Notes under the pieces: model-generated
What the model was told of the DNA's origin: nothing
The model's database searches: none
Seen by the model: the letters and a program-made list of their open reading frames with translations, nothing else
Shown: in pieces, positions 43,223 through 50,500 of the stretch
Numbering within the stretch: position 1 is the first letter of the stretch
How the letters are laid out: the number at the start of each line of letters is the position of its first letter
Made by a program: the position numbers and the translations under genes
NCBI GenBank assembly: GCA_903899985.1
Contig: CAIULL010000291.1
Span: 1 to 54,434, forward strand
Length of the DNA: 54,434 nucleotides
Direction of reading: 5' to 3'
From: an uncultured Schlesneria sp.
GTDB taxonomy: Bacteria; Planctomycetota; Planctomycetia; Planctomycetales; Planctomycetaceae

Positions 43223-43513
43223 GTGAGTCAGTTTAACCGAATTGCTGGGGTGTCCCAAAATCAATCAAAAAATGAGATTCCGCGAGAACTGGCGGAGCTT
43301 GGCCAGTTGATCGTGGCGCTACCGAACGCGCAGAAGCTCGAATTGGAAGTCGCCTTTCAGCGTGTTGTCGATTCCGCTCATCGACGCCGGCGAACGCTGG
43401 AGGTTGTTCAGAATGCTCTTTCGCAGCTTCGCCTGGATCTCAAATACTTGATGTTTGATCTTGGTGCCACGCGACAGGAACGAGACCTGCTTCGTCAGCA
43501 GTTGGAAGAATGA
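43223..43513 (+). CDS. Small helical protein, function unknown
   Basis: A 96-residue, highly charged, helical protein: PRELAELGQLIVALPNAQKL and HRRRRTLEVVQNALSQLRL, ending in a coiled-coil-like ERDLLRQQLEE. No DNA-binding motif is certain, though the basic helix and small size would fit a regulator. GGAAGGA seven bases before GTG 43223 fixes the start. Family not recognised. Confidence 0.6.
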   Translation: MSQFNRIAGVSQNQSKNEIPRELAELGQLIVALPNAQKLELEVAFQRVVDSAHRRRRTLEVVQNALSQLRLDLKYLMFDLGATRQERDLLRQQLEE

Positions 43514-43807
43514 CTGGGATTTCGTTGTAACATCGCAGCTTGTGAGGTGGGTCGAGTCTCCCAGGCCCACCATTCTGCCAACGCACATTCCGGCGAATTG
43601 ATGGGGCTCGAAGACTTGACCCACCCTTCAATGATCCAAGAGGGATCACCGCCGCTTTCTCTCAGAATAAATGCGTCATTCTTGATATGTTGCGCCTGTT
43701 CGACACAATGGATGGAACAGGATGGAATTATTTTTATCTGAGTTATCTGCGTGCGACATTACGGGTTGGACAACGACGTCAACACCGTGACCAAGGGACT
43801 TTTCATC

Positions 43808-46800
43808 ATGGAACAATCTATGAATTGGCGGATTGTTTGCGCCACGTTGGCTTTGTTCTTGCTTTCCTGCTGTGTCTTTGAGGCAATGGCGGCGGATGAC
43901 ATTCCCAAGGTGATTGAATTCAATCGGGACATTCGGCCGATTTTGTCCGAGAATTGTTTCTTCTGTCACGGTCCAGACAAGAATAAGCGTCAGGCCGATC
44001 TCCGGCTGGATACTTCGGAGGGGTTAACTCGCCATAGTACTGATCCTGCGAAGCAAGGGGCCGTCGTTCCTGGAAAGCCTGGTGAAAGCGAACTTTTTCG
44101 ACGGGTCAGTTCATCTGATCCGGAAAAAGTCATGCCGCCGACCGACAGCGGCAAGCGACTGTCGCCACGCGACATGCAACTGTTGAAGCTGTGGATAGAA
44201 CAGGGTGCTAATTACGAGGGGCATTGGGCCTTTCTGCCGATCAGGCGTCCCACAAATGTCAATCAAATCGAAGCTGTCCAGTCAGGCGCAGCCACGCCGA
44301 CTGCAAGCTCCCTCATTGATGCCATGGTTCGTGACGGGTTGGCCGGTCAGGGGCTGAAGCCAAGTCCTGAGGCTGACAGAATCACCCTGATTCGTCGATT
44401 GAGCTTTGACTTGATTGGCTTACCCCCGACCCCCGAACAGGTCGATGCCTTTGTGCGAGATCCGTCGCCAAACGCCTATGAAAAGGTTGTCGATGGTCTG
44501 CTTCAATCGCCGCACTATGGTGAGCGTCTTGCCATCTGGTGGCTGGATCTCGTGCGGTATGCTGACAGCGTTGGCTATCACGGTGATCAGGACGTCAGCG
44601 TGTCACCTTTCCGGCAATATGTGATTGATTCATTCAATAAGAATCAGCGGTTCGATCAGTTCACGATCGAGCAACTTGCTGGCGATCTTCTTCCCGAACC
44701 AAGTCGAGATCAAAAAATTGCTTCGGGATATAACCGGCTGGGGATGATGTCGGCTGAGGGTGGTGTGCAAGACAAAGAGTATCTCGCGAAGTACATCGCG
44801 GAACGTGTCCGCAATGCCAGCGGCACGTGGCTGGGAGTGACCTTAGGTTGTGCGGAATGTCACGACCATAAATACGACCCCTTCACGACTCGCGACTTCT
44901 ACCGTTTCGAAGCGTTTTTTGCCGACATTCAGGAGCGAGGTCTGTACTCTGGAGCAAATTCCGATGGGAATTGGGGTTCATTCATCAAGGTCCCCAATCC
45001 GGACCAAGAAGCGGCGCTGGCTGATCTGGACCGACAAATCGCGGCCACCAAAACGGTTCTCAATACGGCAACGGGCGAACTCGCCGATGCGCAGGCGGCC
45101 TGGGAAAAGACTCAGATTCTCTGGACAGTGCTCAAACCGTCATCGATCGTCTCCACGGGCGGAGCCACCCTGACACTGAAAGAGGACGGATCGATCCTGG
45201 CCAGCGGAACAAGCCCCGCCACGGATACTTATGTTCTCAAAATCAATGACTTGCCGAGCGGTGTCACGGCGTTTCGACTCGAAGTCATGCCGGATGATTC
45301 GCTACCCGCCAAGGGGCCAGGGCGAGCCGGCAATGGCAACTTTGTGCTGAGTGAATTGATTGTGGAGCAAAATTCTGTCGAAGCGACCGATCGCAGGGTG
45401 AAGTTTCAATCGGCCACCGCCAGCTACGAACAAACGGGGGCGGCAGGCGCGAACCCCTACGGAAAATGGGCAGTCGCGGCGGCCATTGATGGAGACATCA
45501 AGGGAAAAACGTGGGGCTGGGCCGTCATGGAAAAGGTGGGACAACCAAACGTGGCAGTCTTTGAATCGGCACGAGACGTTATCAATGAAAATGGCGTGAC
45601 AATCTCGTTGCTGCAGAATCTTGATAACCCCCAGCATACGCTGGGACGCTTTCGAATTTCCGCGACGACCGCACCACGGCCAGTCAAGGTCGACCAGTCT
45701 CTTCCTCCACAGATCAGTGCGATCTTGGCGATTGCGGGTGAGCAACGCAGCGAAGCTCAGCGAAACGAACTCGCTGCTCACTACCGCAAGATCGCCCCCG
45801 CGTTAGAGCCGATGCGGCAGCAGTTGGCCGGACTGGAAAAGAGTCGAAAGGAACTCGACGCACGCATTCCCAGTACACTGGTGACGACGGCAGTCCAACC
45901 GCGAATGGTTCGCATTTTACGGCGAGGGAACTGGATGGACGACAGCGGTGAACAGGTCACCCCTGCCTATCCCGCGATCTTCTCCAATGGTCCCCTCGAT
46001 GATCGTCGATTGACTCGTCTGGATCTGGCGCGGTGGATCACCGCAGGTGACAATCCACTCACAGCCCGTGTGTTCGTCAATCGGGTCTGGAAACTCCTTT
46101 TCGGAGCGGGATTGTCACGTCGAGTCGACGATCTCGGAGCACAGGGAGACTGGCCGAGCCATCCTCTACTTGTTGATCAGCTGGCAGCTCAGTTCATCGA
46201 GTCTGGCTGGGACATCAAGCAACTGATCAAGACGATCGTCATGTCACAAACGTACCGGCAGGCGTCGTTTTCCAATAGCGAAGTTCGCGAAATCGATCCC
46301 TACAACCGCTGGCTGGCTCGTCAGGGTCGCTTCCGGCTGGATGCAGAACTTGTTCGCGACAATGCACTCGCCATCAGTGGATTGCTGGTGTCAAAAATCG
46401 GCGGAACCAGCGTCAAACCGTATCAGCCGCCTGGCTATTGGGCTCATCTCAATTTCCCGACTCGCGAATGGCAGAACGGAAATGGCGAGGACCTGTATCG
46501 ACGAGGTCTTTACACGCATTGGCAGAGGCAATACCTGCATCCAAGCCTGATGGCGTTCGATGCACCCAGTCGTGAAGAATGTACTGCCGACCGGGCTCGA
46601 TCAAACACCCCCTTGCAGTCGCTGGTATTGCTCAATGATCCCAGTTACATCGAAGCCGCACGAGCGTTCGCCGAGCAGATCATTCGCCACGGAGGAGCCT
46701 CAACGAGTGAGCGGTTAAAGTTCGCGTTCCGCCGTGCCGTGTCGCGCGACATCACTCCTGCAGAAACCGAGATTCTTGATCGCCTGCTTCAAGGTCACCT

Positions 46801-46954
46801 GGCGGAATACAAATCTGATCCGAACGCCGCGAGCGAACTATTGAGTGTCGGAGCGAAACCGGTGTCGGCTGAGGTTGATAAAACCGAACTCGCTGCCTGG
46901 ACGAGTGTCGCACGAACGATCTTGAATTTGCACGAAACGATCACGCGGAACTGA
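43808..46954 (+). CDS. Secreted PSCyt1-DUF1549-DUF1553 protein
   Basis: A 1048-residue planctomycete exported protein. Signal peptide ~1-28 (CATLALFLLSCCVFEAMA). PSCyt1 cytochrome domain ~37-130 with CFFCH (C50, C53, H54) and RLDTSEG. DUF1549 ~150-370 with a second CxxCH, CAECH (C348, C351, H352). A central insert (~400-690) contains a coiled stretch (ATKTVLNTATGELADAQAAW) and a beta-rich F5/8-like or concanavalin-like domain (AFRLEVMPDDSLP). DUF1553 ~715-1010 (FVNRVWKLLFGAGL, QTYRQASF, LDAELVRDNALAISG, ECTADRARSNTPLQSLVLLN). Possibly binds heme covalently; role unproven. ATG 43808 has AAGGGAC upstream; ATG 43820 is an alternative. Partner DUF1501 follows. Confidence 0.93.
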   Translation: MEQSMNWRIVCATLALFLLSCCVFEAMAADDIPKVIEFNRDIRPILSENCFFCHGPDKNKRQADLRLDTSEGLTRHSTDPAKQGAVVPGKPGESELFRRVSSSDPEKVMPPTDSGKRLSPRDMQLLKLWIEQGANYEGHWAFLPIRRPTNVNQIEAVQSGAATPTASSLIDAMVRDGLAGQGLKPSPEADRITLIRRLSFDLIGLPPTPEQVDAFVRDPSPNAYEKVVDGLLQSPHYGERLAIWWLDLVRYADSVGYHGDQDVSVSPFRQYVIDSFNKNQRFDQFTIEQLAGDLLPEPSRDQKIASGYNRLGMMSAEGGVQDKEYLAKYIAERVRNASGTWLGVTLGCAECHDHKYDPFTTRDFYRFEAFFADIQERGLYSGANSDGNWGSFIKVPNPDQEAALADLDRQIAATKTVLNTATGELADAQAAWEKTQILWTVLKPSSIVSTGGATLTLKEDGSILASGTSPATDTYVLKINDLPSGVTAFRLEVMPDDSLPAKGPGRAGNGNFVLSELIVEQNSVEATDRRVKFQSATASYEQTGAAGANPYGKWAVAAAIDGDIKGKTWGWAVMEKVGQPNVAVFESARDVINENGVTISLLQNLDNPQHTLGRFRISATTAPRPVKVDQSLPPQISAILAIAGEQRSEAQRNELAAHYRKIAPALEPMRQQLAGLEKSRKELDARIPSTLVTTAVQPRMVRILRRGNWMDDSGEQVTPAYPAIFSNGPLDDRRLTRLDLARWITAGDNPLTARVFVNRVWKLLFGAGLSRRVDDLGAQGDWPSHPLLVDQLAAQFIESGWDIKQLIKTIVMSQTYRQASFSNSEVREIDPYNRWLARQGRFRLDAELVRDNALAISGLLVSKIGGTSVKPYQPPGYWAHLNFPTREWQNGNGEDLYRRGLYTHWQRQYLHPSLMAFDAPSREECTADRARSNTPLQSLVLLNDPSYIEAARAFAEQIIRHGGASTSERLKFAFRRAVSRDITPAETEILDRLLQGHLAEYKSDPNAASELLSVGAKPVSAEVDKTELAAWTSVARTILNLHETITRN

Positions 46955-47053
46955 ATCGGACGCGGATGGTACCAGTGCCATGAACCGTTTGCTGAAAGAG
47001 GACGAAGAATTTGAACCACGAAGGGCACGAAGAGCATGAAGAATAAGAAAAAT

Positions 47054-47089
47054 AGTCCAGGCGAGCCGGGCGGCGTAAGCCCCCGGACT
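47054..47089 (+). repeat. REP-like palindromic element, copy 1
   Basis: Starts AGTCCAGGCGAGCCGGGCGG and ends GGACT, so the ends pair, with GCCGGGCGGC inside. A near-identical inverted copy is at 54363-54396. Located in the 351-base gap between the second PSCyt1/DUF1549/DUF1553 gene and its DUF1501 partner; just upstream is a CACGAAG-rich stretch (47013-47043). Confidence 0.6.
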
Positions 47090-47142
47090 CTTTTCTTCGA
47101 TGGATCTATCTCGCCCGGCAACAACGTTAAGAAAGAGTTTTA

Positions 47143-47274
47143 GAACACTAATCTTCGCTAATTAACGCTAATAAGAGAAAGAAGCAGAAAGTTCAGTAAA
47201 TAATTCGAACCGTGTGTCTTCCCGAAATCCGTCTTAATTGTCTTATTAGTGCAGATTAGCGAAGATTAGTGTTC
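47143..47274. repeat. 34-base inverted repeat around a 64-base spacer
   Basis: Arm 47143-47176 and arm 47241-47274 are complementary with four mismatches. The arms carry TAATCTTCGCTAAT-type sequence. The whole could form a long hairpin or be the remnant of a small non-autonomous element (MITE-like). It lies 31 bases before the start of the DUF1501 gene and may separate or regulate it. Confidence 0.6.
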
Positions 47275-47305
47275 CAATCCCGTATTTCTTGGAAATCATC
47301 GTATT

Positions 47306-48742
47306 ATGACTATTCCGACATCAATTGCTCGGCGTTCGTTCTTGCAGACGGCTGGAGTCAGTCTTGGTTCGATCGCTTTAACCTCACTGTTAAAGCAGGA
47401 CGGTTTCGCGGCGGAAGTGAAGCAAGAGGCGAGCGTGCCGAAGTGGACTGGCGTGTTGAATCCCACTCATTTTGCTCCCAAAGCCAAGCGAGTGATCTGG
47501 CTGTATATGGCGGGTGGGATGACTCACATCGACACGTTCGACAACAAGCCGAAGCTGGCAGAGCTTCACGGTCAGGCGATGCCCGAATCGATTACGAAAG
47601 GGCAACAGATCGCTCAACTGCAAGGTCAGAAACTGAATTGTTTCGCGCCGCAGCACGCGTTCAAACAGTTTGGTGCCTCAGGCCAGTCGATGGCCGAGAT
47701 CTGGCCGCATCTTGGCGAGAAGTGTGCTGACGACATGTGCATCGTACGGTCGCTTTACACTGAAGCGATTAATCACGATCCGGCTCACACGTTCATGAAT
47801 ACCGGTTCTATGAATGCCGGTCGTCCGGCGATGGGCTCGTGGCTGCTGTACGGTCTGGGGACCGAGTCAGAAAGCCTGCCCGGTTTCGTCGTGATGGTTT
47901 CGACAGGAAAATTCGGACAAAAGCAGCCCATCGCTGCACGCCAATGGCATTCCGGGTTTCTACCCGGTCAGTTTCAGGGAGTCGAATTTCGAGGGACGGG
48001 CGACCCCGTGCTGTACGTGGGCAATCCCAAAGGAGTGAACAGCAAACGACAACGAGACATCGTCGATTCCGTTCAAGCACTGAATGGTCTGGCGAATCAG
48101 ACGTTTGACGATCCTGAAATCGCCACTCGCGTCAGCCAATACGAACTGGCCTTTCGGATGCAGTCGAGTGTCCCGGAACTGATGGACGTGCGGAACGAAC
48201 CTCAACATATTTTTGATCTGTACGGAACCAAAGGAGGCGATGGTTCATTCGCCTCGAATTGCCTGCTGGCACGACGGCTGGCCGAACGAGGGACCCGATT
48301 TATCCAGCTCTATCATCGTGACTGGGATCACCACGGCGCGGTCAAAGAACATTCGGCAGGAACGGCGAAAGAAGTCGATCAAGGGATCGCAGCGCTGATC
48401 GTCGATCTCAAACAGCGAGACATGCTGAAAGACACGTTGATTGTCTTCGGTTCGGAATTCGGACGAACTCCCATGGCGCAAGGAAATGGCCGCGACCATC
48501 ACCTAGCCGGGTTCACGATGTGGTTCGCAGGAGGTGGCTTCAAGCCAGGCTTCAGTTATGGCGCCACCGACGAATTCGGTTATCACTCCATCGAAAACCG
48601 AGTCTCCGTCCACGACATTCATGCCACGCTTCTCCACCAACTGGGAATCGACCACAATAAATTCAGCTACAAATTCCAGGGCCTGGATTCCCGCCTGACC
48701 GGAGTCGAGCCATGCCGCGTTGTCCATGAGCTTTTAACGTAG
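47306..48742 (+). CDS. Tat-exported DUF1501 protein, second copy
   Basis: A 478-residue protein with a twin-arginine signal (ARRSFLQ, 8-14, then AGVSLGSIALTSLL). DUF1501 body: WLYMAGGMTHIDTFDNKP, INHDPAHTFMNTGS, FIQLYHRDWDHHGAVKEHS, FGSEFGRTP and GRDHHLAGF. The His/Asp-rich sites match an alkaline-phosphatase-like fold, and more of them are kept than in the shorter 23.0-kb copy. Pairs with the PSCyt1/DUF1549/DUF1553 protein upstream, but with a 351-base gap full of repeats, so separate promoters are possible. Confidence 0.93.
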   Translation: MTIPTSIARRSFLQTAGVSLGSIALTSLLKQDGFAAEVKQEASVPKWTGVLNPTHFAPKAKRVIWLYMAGGMTHIDTFDNKPKLAELHGQAMPESITKGQQIAQLQGQKLNCFAPQHAFKQFGASGQSMAEIWPHLGEKCADDMCIVRSLYTEAINHDPAHTFMNTGSMNAGRPAMGSWLLYGLGTESESLPGFVVMVSTGKFGQKQPIAARQWHSGFLPGQFQGVEFRGTGDPVLYVGNPKGVNSKRQRDIVDSVQALNGLANQTFDDPEIATRVSQYELAFRMQSSVPELMDVRNEPQHIFDLYGTKGGDGSFASNCLLARRLAERGTRFIQLYHRDWDHHGAVKEHSAGTAKEVDQGIAALIVDLKQRDMLKDTLIVFGSEFGRTPMAQGNGRDHHLAGFTMWFAGGGFKPGFSYGATDEFGYHSIENRVSVHDIHATLLHQLGIDHNKFSYKFQGLDSRLTGVEPCRVVHELLT

Positions 48743-48864
48743 GTCAGTTTCTGCTCGTTGCAATATGGCAAAGATGAGCATCTGATGTCTCGATCGCAGT
48801 TGATTATGTCAATGAAGCTCGCGGTCAGCACAGATCGTCGCGCGATGACCGTTTACGACCCAAG

Positions 48865-49719
48865 TCAGGTAACCGCCCCATCGTGGTCTGTCGAAAACGA
48901 TAGCATACCGTTCGAATTTTTTGGGATTTCATTCGAAATGTCTCGCCACACCCAGTTTTGAGGGCGCGATTCGCGTCTGGCAAACGCTGCGAGTATCGAT
49001 TTTACGTCAGCAGCACAGAGGCGTTCATTAGCCTTGACAATAAGATGGTGTCCGTTTGTCCGAATTTTTACGTCGCGTCGGCCCTTCGCTGGCGTTCCTG
49101 CGACCCAATGTTTGTAGACTCCATCAGAAGTCTCACGCCATTCACAAGTAAATTTTTCAAGTCCTCCAGCAGCTTGTGCGTAGGTTTCCTCTTTGTCTCC
49201 ATCTTTAAGAACGATAATTGATGGACCGCCGTCAGGTGTCATGGTATCTACGGCGTCACAGATCTGATTGAGAGTTGGGGATTCAAAGTTGGGTTTGTGC
49301 TCTAATCTCATGGTCATTTTATTGAATCCATCGGTTCGATAGATCCGTTTTGAAGACCGTTCAAAAAGTGTAATGCTCATATGGCGAGAAACTCGCGCAG
49401 CCCAATATCCTGCACGTGCCGCCTCCTCAAATGGGACGCGAAGGGTCCAAACCGATTTACAGACTGGGCCCAAATGTGCGCTGTCCAAACCCTCGTCATG
49501 CCACTCTCCCCAGCTTCTATGTCTCAATACGCCGATAAGTGAAAAATGCAAAATATTATAAAAACTTATGAATTTGTGTTGTGGTTTTAATCTGACCGGA
49601 ATCCCTCGTGATTTTTCAATCCACGATTCAAGGTCATTCCACGCAGTGGCGTCATTATCCGAAATCTTTTTAAACACAAAAAAGAACTCGTACATTTCCA
49701 GGTTAGGTTTCTTTTTCAT
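48865..49719 (-). CDS. Hypothetical protein, C-terminal half immunity-protein-like
   Basis: A 284-residue soluble protein of unknown family. The N-terminal half begins KKKPNLEMYEFFFVFKKIS and has aromatic-rich strands and helices. The C-terminal half, TLNQICDAVDTMTPDGG, SIIVLKDGDKEETYAQAAG and KFTCEWRETSDG, has the look of the Imm1-type immunity fold (strand-helix with a conserved Glu-rich strand). No toxin gene was found beside it. ATG 49719 is chosen for AAGG about eight bases upstream. Lower GC than its neighbours and bordered by repeats, so it may have been acquired horizontally. Confidence 0.6.
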   Translation of the reverse strand: MKKKPNLEMYEFFFVFKKISDNDATAWNDLESWIEKSRGIPVRLKPQHKFISFYNILHFSLIGVLRHRSWGEWHDEGLDSAHLGPVCKSVWTLRVPFEEAARAGYWAARVSRHMSITLFERSSKRIYRTDGFNKMTMRLEHKPNFESPTLNQICDAVDTMTPDGGPSIIVLKDGDKEETYAQAAGGLEKFTCEWRETSDGVYKHWVAGTPAKGRRDVKIRTNGHHLIVKANERLCAADVKSILAAFARRESRPQNWVWRDISNEIPKNSNGMLSFSTDHDGAVT

Positions 49720-49990
49720 CGAAGAAGCCTTCAGAAGGACCACGGAAGGTTGCACAATGTGCGGAAGTTATAGAGTCGCTGGTGAAACGCGGTTTCGAAA
49801 CCATTCGTGCAAATGGAAGCGGTGTCGATCATTGGAAGCTCAAATCTGTAATGGCGTTCGCTGTAAAATACAGGATAACAATGATATCTGTAAATAAAGT
49901 GTGGCAGAAGATCTGCGGACAGTCTGAGAAATTCAACGTGTCGTTGCCGACGATGCACGTAGATCGAAGCGAAAGAAATTGGATGTCTTT
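49720..49990 (+). other. Possible short coding remnant before a repeat
   Basis: The forward frame through 49720-50006 reads protein-like at first (VAQCAEVIESLVKRGFETIR, then NGSGVDHWKLKS) but has no good start and runs into the palindromic repeat that begins at 49991. It may be a decayed gene fragment. Not recognised; coding status is uncertain. Confidence 0.25.
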
Positions 49991-50104
49991 ACACCAAAGG
50001 TGTTGAATCACATAGCCCAGGGTCGGGAGCGTCAGCGAGCGCACCCTGGGTTAAGACCCGGTGAATGGTGTTTTACACCAAAGGTGTTACACCGGTCTTT
50101 TTTC
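49991..50104. repeat. Palindromic repeat cluster, unit 1 with terminator-like end
   Basis: Two identical 14-mers, ACACCAAAGGTGTT, at 49991-50004 and 50075-50088, themselves palindromic (ACACC/GGTGT). Between them lies a hairpin with GCCCAGGGT (50015-50023) and ACCCTGGGT (50043-50051). The second 14-mer sits inside a larger stem (AGACCCGGTG near 50055, CACCGGTCT near 50090) followed by six T, which could terminate transcription. Confidence 0.65.
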
Positions 50105-50201
50105 AAATTGTATCCTGGATCATCGATTTGCAATTCACGGATCTGCGTTGTGCGAATGATGACGAAATCCGGATGGGGTACGACCAATCTCTCACATTGC
50201 C

Positions 50202-50260
50202 ACCCAGGGTAGATCGCAAGCAATCAACCCTGGGATTTGTTATCAAACACCTTCGGTTTA
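50202..50260. repeat. Palindromic repeat cluster, degenerate unit 2
   Basis: A further ACCCAGGGT (50202-50210) pairs with ACCCTGGG (50227-50234), and AACACCTTCGGTTTA (from 50246) is a degenerate inverse of the 14-mer. It is the same architecture as unit 1, in weaker form. The kinase gene starts 240 bases downstream. Confidence 0.5.
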
Positions 50261-50500
50261 CGAAGACATTTTCGCCGAAGTTGAACTAAAAAACGATCGC
50301 AAAAACGCCCTCACAGCGTGGCCGAGGGCTGGCAACACAGGTAACCGTCGTCACCCGTCGATTTGGAAAATCTGTTCACGTGTTAGTATCGTGTGATCCA
50401 ATCAGTGCGAATTTGCGTTGTCAGGTTCAGAAAATGGTTTTGATTGTCTGCCGCGACTTCGGCCAAAATGCGATCCAGCGACCTTGGGAGTCTTGTTGCG

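Noticed and set aside
49991-50260. CRISPR array
   Set aside because: Repeats are palindromic and irregularly spaced, only two or three units are present, there are no uniform spacers, and no cas gene was found.
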